DNA from: Closterium sp. Naga37s-1
Lineage: Eukaryota; Streptophyta; Zygnematophyceae; Desmidiales; Closteriaceae
Assembly: GCA_947471745.1 (NCBI GenBank)
Contig: CANJKZ010000010.1
Coordinates: forward strand, 8,367,501 to 8,431,500
Direction: 5' to 3'
Length of the DNA: 64,000 nucleotides
The notes beneath the pieces are model-generated. The model was not told where the DNA came from. It ran no database searches and was given only the letters and a program-made list of their open reading frames with translations. The translations under genes and the position numbers were made by a program. Below are positions 1 through 10,900 of this stretch, in pieces; the stretch's first letter is position 1, and every line of letters starts with the position of its first letter.

Positions 1-71
1 TTCGAAGTTAGCTGACATGGCAGCTGTATGCTGTCCACATCCTTCACTCACATATTTGGGAAACTATACAG

Positions 72-816
72 GCAGTCACAATTTTGCCCGTTTTATTACG
101 TTTGGTCACAGGGTTATTAGTCACAGTACAGTAGATTTCTATCGCGGGTGATCACACTGCTATCGCGGATGGTCAGACCTCGCCCCAAAAAGTTATCACG
201 TTTGGTCACTCGATGAAACGATCGTAATAAAATTGAAACCACAAAAGAAACTGTAGAGATTCTGGGGAATCCTAATTTTGATTGCTGGTTACCTCGCGCA
301 TGATTCTAGCCTGACATTTAGGGGTCTGAAGAAAAAATATAAACCCTTACAGGATGGCACGTTCTTCGGGAGGCATCAACCCTAAACATCATGAGACAAG
401 GTGTTTAGGGTTGATGCATCCCGAATTAAATCCCATCCGAATGGGTATTAGTTTTTTTTGGCCTTGGGAACAGAAATTACCCTTCGGGTATCACCCGTCT
501 AAAAGTGATACTGTTAGGGACATTATACAAGAAATTGCATATGTTCTTGACGAGTTACCGAGAGCTGTCGCAAAACTATTTCGTAACACTACGGACAAAA
601 CTGCGCGCGCGAGAAAACTTTCCTTGAATCCCTACAGTGACTTGAGTAGTTTCAACTTTCTATCAAGGTTTCAACGAGTGATCAAACGTGATAGCTTTTC
701 GGGGCGAGGTGTGACCATCCGTGATAGCACTGTGATCACCCGCGATACAAATCTACTGTAATGTGACTTTTTTGTGATACCCCTGTGACCAAACGTGATA
801 AACCGGGCTTAACTGC
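72..816. mobile_element. Fold-back / MITE-like non-autonomous DNA element
   Basis: The two ends are long imperfect inverted repeats. Positions about 72-250 match the reverse complement of about 640-816, with shared blocks such as ATCACGTTTGGTCACAG, CAGTAGATTT and TATCGCGGGTGATCACA. The outermost matching bases are GCAGT on each side. The interior holds further hairpins and no transposase. A 135-codon open frame inside (354-761) has no recognisable domain and is probably chance. I could not define a target-site duplication, so the limits are approximate. It could also be a decayed inverted duplication. Confidence 0.6.
373..417. repeat. Perfect 15-bp hairpin with telomere-like arms
   Basis: The arms GCATCAACCCTAAAC (373-387) and GTTTAGGGTTGATGC (403-417) are perfect inverted repeats around a 15-nt loop. 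The pairing extends outward imperfectly through TTCGGGA. The arms contain the plant-type telomere unit CCCTAAA/TTTAGGG once each. It lies in the middle of the fold-back element. Confidence 0.75.
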
Positions 817-1435
817 GACTTCCCATATAATTTCCTCAAATATTTGGTGTTTACCAGCCTGTTACCATTTGCGGAACGGATTTCGCAACTACTGGTCCGC
901 TTGCGACAGCGTGAAAGCACTAACAGGAAACAGTGGAACCCTTGATTTTGCTGAACTGGATTTTCGCGAAGGTGCTGTGCTGAATTTCGCACTGGTCATT
1001 TGCGGTGGTGCTCCCGGGGGTTCATCGACTGAACGATCCTTTCACACGCTCCACGGCTGCAGATGACTGGTCGACGCCAGCGATGCCACCCTTTCCTCGA
1101 AGCAGTCTGCAACGAAATCTCCGGGTCGTGTCGCCATCAGCTGAAAGAAATCGCGGTCCGTGCACTGGAAATTGCGGTGCGGACGGAAGCAGCTGCAATG
1201 CACATGGCGAGGCGAGCACACCGACCGGCCAGCCACCCTCATTTCTTGCTCATCCTGTGCTCTCATATTTCGACTCATTTCATATCTTGCTCGTCGGTAA
1301 CTTCAACGCAAATCATTCTCAAACTTAGTCGGATATTAACAAGAGCCTGCTTCGAGCCATTCAGTAACCGTAGCTGATCCGTCTGTTTTTACCCAATTTC
1401 ACGTGACATTCTCCAGGAATTTACTTCCTAGCACA
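817..1435. other. Spacer, no gene recognised
   Basis: Only short overlapping open frames are present, none with a domain or a convincing splice structure. The last part should contain the promoter and 5' leader of the secreted-peptide gene that starts at 1436. No clear TATA box was seen. Confidence 0.5.
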
Positions 1436-2012
1436 ATGGCCATGTTCCGTCTCCGTTGTATCCACTCATTTGCGCTGGTCTGCTTTATCATCCTAATGGC
1501 GCAAGTTACAGCTTCCCAGGCTCTGCAAAACGGAGATTTACCAGCAATTATCAGCATTCGACGATCTCTAATAGCGGTGAAGAAGGTCCAATGCCCGAGA
1601 GGGGCTGGAGTTTGCCCATACAGGAGTGTCACAACATGCAGTCAACCTGCCATTTACTGCTCTGGCGCCTGTTGCATTGTAAGTGCAGATAAATAACCAA
1701 TAATACTTTAACATACAGATAAAACATTTACCAATTCCGTAAAATTAAGATTCTGAGTGCGTTTTTATGCACTGCAATCTTTATACTTTTGAAAATACCT
1801 CATCTTTCCCGTTGGAGTACAAAATACTAGAACGACTGTCCACCCATCATTGAATCGTGATGATGTGGCAGGACAACGTGGAGTACCCGTGCTGCGGAGG
1901 AACCATGTGCTGCAAGGCGGGCGCGTGCATGAAGAAGAGAAACGGCTCGTACACGTGCTGCCCCTTTGGGACCAGAGCATGTGGAATCGGCAAGTGCTGC
2001 CCCAGTAAATAG
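1436..2012 (+). CDS. Small secreted cysteine-rich (granulin-like) peptide, two exons
   Basis: Exon 1 (1436-1678) ends at a consensus donor, GTAAGT. Exon 2 (1872-2012) follows an acceptor in GTGGCAG, and the join keeps phase 0. The product is about 127 residues. It begins with a strong signal peptide (basic start MAMFRLR, then a long hydrophobic stretch ending near VTASQA). The mature part has single cysteines followed by repeated CC pairs (CC-x7-CC-x4-CC-x4-C-x9-CC-x6-C-x4-CC). The CC rhythm resembles granulin-type or other secreted Cys-rich peptides, but the spacing is not exactly canonical. An in-frame ATG at 1403 would add 11 polar residues. 1436 is preferred because it places the hydrophobic segment near the start and has a good context (ACAATGGCC). 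A role in defence or signalling would be a guess. Confidence 0.65.
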
Positions 2013-2036
2013 CTATCTGGCTTTGAGACGTCTCAA

Positions 2037-2123
2037 TGAATGAAGAAGAGGAACGGCTCGCATGCGCCGTGCCATCCCTTTGGGACCGAGGCGTGCGGAA
2101 CCGGCAAGAGCTGGCCGAGTTAG
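2037..2123 (+). pseudogene. Decayed tandem copy of the 3' part of the Cys-rich peptide exon
   Basis: Starting 25 bp after the stop of the peptide gene, the sequence repeats the last 28 codons of exon 2, from MKKRNGS to the stop, in one open frame ending with TAG at 2121-2123. Most paired cysteines are changed (CCP became CHP, KCCPS became KSWPS), so the copy would not fold like the original. It looks like a small tandem duplication that decayed. Confidence 0.7.
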
Positions 2124-2588
2124 TGTATTGTACGGCTAGCTAACGGTACTGCTATTGAGGCGGAATGAGCACATCACAAATTGCACTTGACAGGCAGGCG
2201 CCGGTGGGATGAGGTATGGTTATGACGGAACAGAAAAACGGGGCTGTAAACGGAACGGATATGAATGTGCTTTCGTGCTGGCTGGGGAACGTCAGATACC
2301 AGCACAGGAGATATAGCTGCTCATGGTAGAGGGTGGGTTCAAAGACACATAAGCAAAGCTTGTTCCGCACACATCCATCGAATCATATGTGTACATGGGG
2401 TTAACATACCTCACCTGGTCCATCTTAGCAGACGAATGTATCATCCATACAACCAATGAGATACATTTATGGATGGATAGGCTCTTGAAGGCCAAGCCTA
2501 CAAGGGCTGGCCGAGCTAGGCTGACTAAGGAAACCACAGAATGGATAGGACACTTATATACAGGATGTACAGTTGTGTAGCAGCACGG
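2124..2588. other. Spacer between convergent genes
   Basis: This lies between the stop of the secreted-peptide gene (plus strand) and the stop of the plastid-protein gene (minus strand). It should contain both 3' untranslated regions. No domain-bearing open frame was seen. Confidence 0.4.
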
Positions 2589-2953
2589 CTACGGGCACAT
2601 CTCCCATCGGTGGAAGCTCTTGTCCACAATCCCTCCGCCCAATCTGATAGCCCGGTTGAGCGCGTCCAAAGCGGGCGGCACGCCGAATAGATAGGGAAGG
2701 GCGACGGTGAGGCGCAGGTGCTCGTGCAGACCCTGCCCCATCTCCAGCTTAGAGTCCACCACCTGAAGACACGTGGCAGCACAGGATTGGATGGAGTTCT
2801 TAGTCTAACAAAGCAATTGTGAGGCGCAGATGCTCGTGCAGGCCCTGCCCCATCTCCAGCTTTTAGTCCACCACCTGAAGACACGTGGCAGCAGATGAGT
2901 AGAAAGAGCTACGGAATGGGTTCACTGGCGTGACACACTTTCTGCTCCTTCTG

Positions 2954-3035
<82 letters not shown>

Positions 3036-4943
3036 CGTGTGGGTGTGAGTCTGTGTGTCCATGCGCACATATCACATGTATATATGCTGCATTTACACTA
3101 TGTGCAATTGCTCACCTCCCCACCAGCCATGAGAACAGTGTCGGCTACAACGTCAGAAAGCATCTCAGGCGAGCGGCAGAAGCCCACCACACAGAAGAGA
3201 CGCGATGCATCAAGACCCTGGAGGAGGGTAGGGGATATGGGGGGAGGAGTGGAGAGGAGTGGCGCGGGGTGGAGAGGATTGGAAAGGAGTGGAGCGGGAT
3301 GGAGAGGAGTGGAAAGGAGTGGAGGAGAGGATAGGAGCGGAGAGGAGACGAAAGAAGATGCAGTCGTTGTTGCCCTCCTCCCTTCACTTCCCCCTTCGCC
3401 CACTTCCTCCCCCCGTCTTCCCCCACCCCATATTCAAAACGCATTGTGCACTCACATTAAAAACGCCCTGCTGCGGATCCATGGTCCACCCTTGACTTCC
3501 CCTCCTTCCCCCATCCAACGAACAAAACAGCATCCCCTCACGTGCACTCACGTTGAAGGCGCGGATGTCGAAGAGCGACGCGAGGCACAGGCCCTGCTGC
3601 GGATCCATGTATCGCCGCTCCGAGAAGCGGTGCGACACCGCTGCCGATGATGGTACTGACGATGATAGTGCTGATGGTGGTGCAGCGGAGACGGGCACGT
3701 GCGCGACCTCGTGGATCTGAAACACTCCTTCGGAGGTGAAGAACGTGATGCTGTTTCGACGAGGCTCCCACGGTGATGTTTCCGCGTCTGGTGGTAGATG
3801 GGTGAAGGGGATTCGTAGAGGGGTGGGAGCTTGATGAGCGAGCTCGTGGATTTGAAACACCCCTTCGGACGTGAAAAACGTGATGTTCCGCCGACGCGCC
3901 TCCCACGGCGATGCGTGCGCGGCGTCTGGCGGGGGATCATGGACGTGGTAGACAGGTGAGAGGCGGTAAGAGGAGTGAGACAACACACTCGTCAGGCTGA
4001 GCTGAGGCTATCTCACGCCGGGCTTGGCATGGCGATGTGCGTATAACGCCTCGCTAGCGACGCACTGGGTGGAAACGAGGGCGCTCATTCGTGGCGCAGC
4101 GGCGGATGCCCTTCAACCCTTCGTGTGAGCCGCCGGCAGACGTTACATTGCGCGTGTTTGACGGTGGATGAGGGTGGGAATTCATTTTTTAGTCGACACA
4201 AACATCCGACGAGCCTCCTACGTTGACGTGCGCGCGTCTGGCGGTGGACGGGAACAGGGAGTCGAGGATCCGTCTGACGGGTGGGACTTTACTACTATAT
4301 CGGGCGCGGCCTTTCTACCCATTGTGGTGCGTTGTAGACAAGGTTGCAAACGTCACCGCAGTGGTAGCAAGGCGACGCATGATTTCCTCTAAACGTCATA
4401 ACGTCATTCCACCACTGCGGTGCGTTGCCACGACGCACCAAACGAACAAGCTTTTTAAGACGTTCTCACAATTTGCTACGACTTACCAGACTCCCAAGGG
4501 TAAGTCCACCCCATGCTCCCCTCTCCGCTCCCGCCGCCGCTCCCGCCGCCACCAAACCGGTTGTTCTGCCGGCCGCCACCTCCCTGAAACCACCGGTTGC
4601 CGGCTGTCGCCGTCACGATCAGAAGGCCTCTCCGACCCTTGGTCCCGGACCCGCCGAAGTCGCTGCTCCTGCAATATCCATAACCTAATTCTAGTCTGTT
4701 CGTGCGATAATCATTCGGTCCATAACTTGAGAATTTCCGTGACCGTGTGCGTTGCCTAAACGGTCGAGATTTGCCGCAAGCCAACGGAACGGGAACGGAC
4801 GGCTGCGATTTTGCGGACGTGAAACGGGCGAGCATGGCGAAAGCTGCTGCGGAATCCACGCGTAGTGCCGCCAGCGGAGGCGAGGAGCGGCGGGGGAGGA
4901 AGGGGACGGTTGCGACGAGAGGAGACGCACGAATGCTGGCCAT
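2589..4943 (-). CDS. Probable plastid-targeted protein of unknown function, four exons
   Basis: Exons on the minus strand are 4943-4487, 3925-3552, 3217-3116 and 2762-2589. All introns are GT-AG with GTAAGT, GTGAGT and GTGAGC donors, and the phases fit (1, 0, 0). The product is about 368 residues. The first 50 or so residues are rich in Ser, Arg and Ala and poor in acids (MASIRASPLVATVPFLPRR), like a chloroplast transit peptide. A Gly-rich linker follows near residues 115-145. The conserved-looking core has segments RRNITFFTSEGVFQIHE, DPQQGLCLASLFDIRAF, FCVVGFCRSPEMLSDVV and PYLFGVPPALDALNRAI. I do not recognise the family. Exon 2 contains an in-frame 135-bp duplication, and exon 4 has a decayed extra copy upstream. 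The start codon lies only 27 bp after the stop of the giant open frame on the same strand. Confidence 0.7.
2819..2893 (-). pseudogene. Decayed extra copy of exon 4
   Basis: About 75 bp here repeat the start of exon 4 of the plastid-protein gene with its acceptor (TGTCTTCAG then GTGGTGGA), at an offset of 112 bp. This copy, nearer to exon 3, carries an in-frame TAA right after VVD, so the downstream intact copy (2762-2589) must be used. It is a tandem exon duplication that has lost function. Confidence 0.75.
2956..3031. repeat. (TG)n microsatellite
   Basis: About 38 uninterrupted TG units, continuing as imperfect TG to about 3060. It lies inside intron 3 of the plastid-protein gene. Open frames of Cys-Val or Thr-His repeats here are artefacts. 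Confidence 0.98.
3233..3352. repeat. Purine-rich GGAGTGGAGA minisatellite
   Basis: A run of variants of a 10-bp purine unit (GGAGTGGAGA, GGAGTGGAAA, GGAGCGGGAT) on the plus strand, inside intron 2 of the plastid-protein gene. The strong purine/pyrimidine strand bias could favour a triplex, but no function is implied. Confidence 0.8.
3708..3977 (-). repeat. 135-bp in-frame tandem duplication in exon 2
   Basis: Units 3708-3842 and 3843-3977 are offset by exactly 135 bp (45 codons). Each encodes an SPWE-x-RR...ITFFTSEGVFQIHE segment. Each also carries its own candidate 3' splice site (CCGCCAG or CCACCAG followed by ACGC) in the same phase. Further decayed copies of the acceptor-flanking part appear inside intron 1 near 4128-4175 and 4205-4255. 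Confidence 0.75.
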
Positions 4944-4970
4944 TGCGGAAACTACGCGTCCTAGTGGGTG

Positions 4971-7900
4971 TCAAAAACAAAGATTTTTCTTTTTTGCTTC
5001 CAGCTGTGGTCTAAGTAGGAACGAAGAATTACATTTGGCTTCATGCAGAAGACGGGGTAGTTCCCGCCGAGCCGAAGGTACGCCAATTACTCCGTGATTG
5101 ACCTGGTTTACCTTATTCAAGAGATTAGTAAGTTGGGAGAGGAATCGCCATGGCGAGTGGGAGTTCCGGGCAGCGATGGATTGCCTTACGAGCTCCACGA
5201 CAATTGGCGATTTCACTAACGAAAGATAACTGCATGTTTTCTGCTTTGCGACAGCCCTTGCTTTCTCACCGTCTTCAACACCCGCCTTCCCCTTGCCCTT
5301 CACTTTCTCCTTTTTCTTCTCCTCCTTTTTCTCTCTGGCCTGATCATCCTTGTCCCGACTAACCTTTGCAGATTTGCTCTTGCCCAACTTACCCGCCTTA
5401 CCAGACTCCATGAAGGGAATTTTCATCCTAGGTGACTTCAACGTGGGTGACTTCAATGTGGGTGACTTGGCACGGGTGGGGGAACCCAGAGGAGGTGTGG
5501 CAGACGGTGACATCAGCGGTGACGTGGCACTTGACATGGCATGCGATGAGCTGGCGCGCGGCGACGTGGCAAAAGACGAAATCGCCTTCCAGATGCCACC
5601 CGAAACTGGAGAAACGGGCGGTTTCTGAGGCGCCGGCGGGGCCTCAAAAGGCGACAGCTGCTCCTGCAGACCCATCGTTACCACTCCGTGCTTTGGCAAA
5701 CCCAGCTGCACCCATCCCCCACCCACTCCGCCACTATCAGCTGTTCTTGGCCTCGAAAGCCTCCCCTCTTGATCCTCTTCTCCAATTCCACCGCCGTACT
5801 TCCCGTTCCCTGCGTCACCCCTCTCTGCCCCATCATCCCTATGTCTGCTCAGCGTGCGAGCAGCCTTTCTCCCATCCACCGCCCCTCTCTCACTCTCCTT
5901 GACCCCCTTGCTGCCAGAGCTCATCGAACTCTCATGGCTGTGAAAGCTCTCCCGCCCCGTGATGCTCCCATGCGAGGTGGCTCGCCTGTGAGAGGACTCG
6001 TGCCCGTGGCTGCTGCTGCGAGTGGCTCTGTGCGCGCTGCTGTCTGCACTATAACCACCTCCAGCTTCGTTTCCTTCTCTCTTCACCCTGCTTAGGGTTC
6101 GACTGGCCTTCTTCTCTCCCCCACCCCCATCCCCGTGCCCACCTTCCCTCTTCACTTTGCTTAACGTCCTGCTTGCCTTTCGCTCCTCAACCTCCTCGCT
6201 TTCCTTCTCTCCTCTCTTCACCTTGCTTAGCGTCCTGCTTGCTTTCCTCTCCCCAACCTCCTCAGCCTCCTTCTCCTCTCGCTTCACTCTACTTAACGTT
6301 CTACCCGCCCTCTTCTCCTCAACCCCTTCACTTTCCTGCTCCCCTCTCTTCACTTTACTCAACGTCCTGCTTGCTTTCCTCTCGCCATAATCCTCCCCCC
6401 CTTTCTCCTCTCGCTTCACTCTACTGAGCGTCCTGGTCGCTTTCTTCTCATCATCTCCGTTCCCTTCTCCTCCTCCTCTCTCCTGCGCATCTTTCCCCTC
6501 CCTCTGCTTCCTACTCAGCGTCCTATTCATCATCTTCTCTTCCTTAGCCCCATGCCCTCTTGCTTCCTCCTCTGCCCCTGAATCCCCTCCCTTCTCCAGT
6601 TTCTCCCTCCTTGACTTGCTTGAAGGCCTTTTCAGCTTGCTCTCTCCCCTGTCCTCCTCCCTTTTCTCCATCTTCTCCCCCTCGTCCCGTCTCTTTTTCT
6701 TACTCATTGTCCTGCTCATTCTTCTCTCCGAATCCTCTTCTTCCCCTTTCTCCATCTTCTCCCCCTCTTCCCCTTTCTTCTTCTTACTCATCGTCCTCCT
6801 CATCTTCCTATCCCCATCGTCCTCTGATTCCATCCCCTCTCCTTTCACTATCCTCGCCTTCCCCTCGTCATCCTCCTCTACCCCCTTTCCTTCTCTCTTC
6901 TTCCTGCTCAGTGTTCTGCTCGCCTTCCTCTCATAATCCCCTCCCTTGGATTCTCCCCCATCCTTTCCTTCTTTCCCCTTTCTCTCCACTTTACTGAGCG
7001 TCCTTCCTGCCTTCCTTTCTTTTTCTTCCCCTTTCCCTGCCACTACACCTAAATTTACATCTCGACTCTTCTCCCCGCAATCTTCCTTCCCTCCTCTCTT
7101 CACCTTACTCATCGTCCTTCCCATCCTCGTCTCCTCTCGCTGCTCCTCGCCCACACTGCCACTCTTCACCAGCACATCACCTCTAGCCTCCATCCCTCCC
7201 CCCTTCCCCTTGCCCACCTCTTTCCCCTTCTTGCTCATTGTTCGCTTAGCCTTTCCTGCTGCTTCTCCGGCAGACTCAGCAGAAACAGCACCAACAGCAG
7301 AAGCAGCAGCAGGGGCAGCAGCAGGAGCAGGAGAGGTGGAACCCTGGTCTTTACCCTTCTTCCCTCCAGCTGCCTTGATCAATTTCCCCATTGATGAATC
7401 AAGCCCCTTTAGAATCTTGCCCAACCCACCCTTCTTCGACTCACCACCCTTCTTCGACTCACCACCCTTCTTCGACTCACCACCCTTCTTCGACTCACCA
7501 CCCTTCTTCGACTCACCACCCTTCTTCGACTCACCACCCTTCTTCGACTCACCACCCTTCTTCGACTCACCACCCTTCTTCGACTCACTGCCCTTCTTCG
7601 ACTCACTGCCCTTCTTCGACTCACTGCCCTTCTTCGACTCACTGCCCTTCTTCGACTCACTGCCCTTCTTCTTGCCAGATGCAGCACCCCCCTCCTCCAA
7701 GTCCCCCTCCTCCAAGTCCTCCTCCTCCACCTCCTCCTCCTCCACCTCCTCCTCCTCCCTCCATTCCCCACCTTCCCCTCCACCCGCACGCCTTCCCTCC
7801 TCCTCCTCCTCCTCCTCCTCCTCCTCCTCCTCCTCCTCCTCCTCCTTCCCTGCACTCCTCCCAATCCCTTTCCACCGCAGCCGCTTGAAGTCAACAGGAG

Positions 7901-10900
7901 ACACACTCCTGCTTCTACTACCACTGCTCTTAACCGGCGATACCCCTCTGCTGCTGCCCCTGCCATCGCTCCCCTCAACCGCACCAACCGCACCAACAGC
8001 ACCAACCGCACCAACAGCACCAACCGCACCAACAGCACCAACCGCACCAACAGCACCAACAGCAGCAGCAGCAGCAGCGGCAGCAGCGGCAGCAGCGGCA
8101 GCAGCAGCAGCAGCAGCAGCAGAGGCATGTGAAGCACTCATGCTCTGAGGAATCATTCTTCGTCCAGACCCACTCACACCACTCAGAGTGCCACTAGAAT
8201 CATCCACAGAAACCCGTCTGTGTGGCGACACAGCCCCCCTCCTGCCACTGGGATCATCCATAGAAACCCGCCTAGACGCGTTGGGGGAGCTGGTGGGAGA
8301 TCGAGCCATAGGGGGGAGCCAGGACACGGCGTGCGAAGCGCTCATGCTCTGGGGGATCATTCTGCGTACAGGCGGGCTTTGGGTTGGGCTAGAATGAGCC
8401 ATATTCGGGGACCGGGGGGGCACCCGAGAAGGGCTACAATGGGCGGTAGGCGGGGATCGGGGCGGGTCAGAAAGGACCTCCCCTGGCAGATAGAAGTCAT
8501 GTGAATCGCTCATGCTCTGGGGGATCATTCTGCGCGCAGGCGGGCTGGGAGCTCTGCTACTGCTAGAATGGGCTGTAGGCGGGGATCGGGGCGGCTCAGA
8601 AAGCACCTCCCCTGGCAGTAGAAACCTGACCACCGGACCTGAGTGCGATGCACTCATGCTCTGGGGAATCATTCTGCGCACGGGTGGGCTGTGAGTGCCA
8701 CTGCTGCTAAAATCGGCCACTGATTGCCGCCTGCTGCTGCTGCTGCTGCGCTCAACAGCAGCAACAGCGGCGGCGGCAGCAGCGGCAGCAGCAGTCGAGT
8801 GCGATGCACTCATGCTCTGAGGAATCATTCTCCGCACACTCGGGCTGGTAGTGCCGCTGCGGCTAAACTCGTCCACTGGCTGCCGCCTGCTGCTGCTGCT
8901 GCGCTCAACAGCAGCAACAGCCGCGGCGGCAGAAGGAGAAGCAGTCAAATGCGAAGCACTCATGCTTTGAGGAATCATTCTGCGCACAGGAGGGCTTGTA
9001 GTGCGGCTAGAATCGTCCACTGACTGCCGCCTGCTGCTGCTGCTGCGCTCAACAGCAGCAACGGCAGCTACAGCGGCAGCGGCAGCAGCAGCAGAAGTGG
9101 CATGTGAAGCGCTCATGCTCTGGGGAATCATTCTCCGCACAGGCAGGCTGTGGGTGCCACTAAAATCATCCACAGACCACCGCCTGCTGGGTGAGACTTG
9201 TAGCTCATGAGTAGATGGGGTGACTGGGGTGACTGGGGTGCATGGGGTGCATGGGCTGTGTGGGATGGATGGTTTGACTGGTGACTTGCTACCGGGTGAC
9301 TTTCGGGGTTTACCTGACGATGTGCTTGACACACTCGAAACAACCGACTCCGCTGAAACCACTGATGCTGCTGCTGATGCCACCGAAGCTACAGAACCTA
9401 CAGATGCTGCAACTGATGCTACCGATGCTTTAGATGCTCGAGAATCTGCAGAGGCTGCTGATGCTGCTGATGCTGCTGATGCAACCGATGCTCCCCTATG
9501 CAGGTGCTTCTTGGTAGTTTTCTTCTTCTCGCCACTCCCCTCCTTCATCTCGCTCTCACTGCCCTCCGTCTCACCGATCGCAGGCAGACGAGCTGCTTTC
9601 TTCTTCCCCTTCCTCACCTTCTTCCCACCAACGTCACCGCCAGCAGCAGCAGAAGCAGCACCAGCACTTGCAGCAGCGCCTGAAGCAGCAGCAGTGCTCC
9701 GTTTAGAAGGTTGCTGCTTTGGAGTGGCAGGGGAGAGCAGGGCGAAGCTGAAGGAACCGGCAGGGGAGGCGGGAGAGGAGGCGTTGCTGTGGGGTGTGCT
9801 GGTGCCGCTGGTGGGGCTGGTGAGAGTGGTGGGGGAGAGGGGTGCAGCAGGGATGGAGAGGCGCTGAGGCGTGGTTGCGAGCTCCCCTGTGGGCAGCATA
9901 TGACGGATTGTCACGTTTGCTAGCAGCTCCTGCGGCGGCTGCTCCTGCTGCTCCTGCTCCTTCTTTTTCTCCTTCTCTTCCTCTTGCTCCCCCCCTTGCT
10001 GCTGCTGCCCCTTGTGATCCTCTTTGCTGCGGATCTTATTCCCCTTTTTCAAACTCTGTCTGACCCTACTTCCCCCCTCACTGTCTCCCCCTGCTTCCTG
10101 CCTCTCCTCACCCGCTTCCCCTTCTCCCTTCTTCAATCTACTCTTGCTTCTCCTCACCCGACCGCTCTTCACCACATCATCCCCACTCGTCTCCCCATCC
10201 CGGGACTCCCGCCGATGAATCTTCCTGGAAGGTGACTTGAGCAACGCCTTCTTCTCGCCTCCTTTTGCCTTGACCTTACCCTTCTTCCCTTCACCAATCC
10301 GCTTGTCCTCCACACTCCCATGCCCCACACTCCCTTCTTCCTCTGTAGTTGTTGTTGCTGTAGCTGTTGCTGCTGCTGCAGCAGCAGCTGCTTCTGCTTC
10401 TGCTTCCACTTCTGCTGCTCCATCTGCTGCTCCTCGCCTCCCTGACAGCTCCTCAGTCCGCTCAAAGAGAGGTTGGGCTGCTTGAAGCAGCACAGCAGCA
10501 CCGGCCGCACTCTCGCTTATCACCACGTCTCCTGCTGCCACCGCTGCCGCCACTGCCGACCCGATTCGGAGGATAGACGGGGTATCTGTTCCTGTGGAGC
10601 TTGAGGAAGGTACATCTGAGGAAGGTACATCTGAGGCAGGTACATCTGAGGCAGGTACATCTGAGGCAGGTACATCTGAGGCAGGTACATCTGAGGCAGG
10701 TACGACTGAGGCAGGTACGTCTGAGGTAGGTACATCTGAGGCAGGTACATCTGAGGCAGGTACATCTGAGGCAGGTACATCTGAGGTAGGTACATCTGAG
10801 GCAGGTACGGCTGAGGCAGGTACGTCTGAGGTAGGTACGTCTGAGGCAGCAACAGCAGTGGCCACTACAGCTGGCAGCGATGGCTCAGCAGATACAACTG

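Noticed and set aside
354-761. A 135-codon frame inside the fold-back element as a transposase
   Set aside because: Too short, partly overlaps the inverted repeat and shows no catalytic motif.
2930-3650. Plus-strand frames with poly Cys-Val
   Set aside because: Translation of a TG microsatellite within an intron of the minus-strand gene.
6946-8148. A 400-codon plus-strand Ser/Pro frame with FDSPPF repeats
   Set aside because: Antisense shadow of the ESKKG array and poly-Glu of the giant protein.
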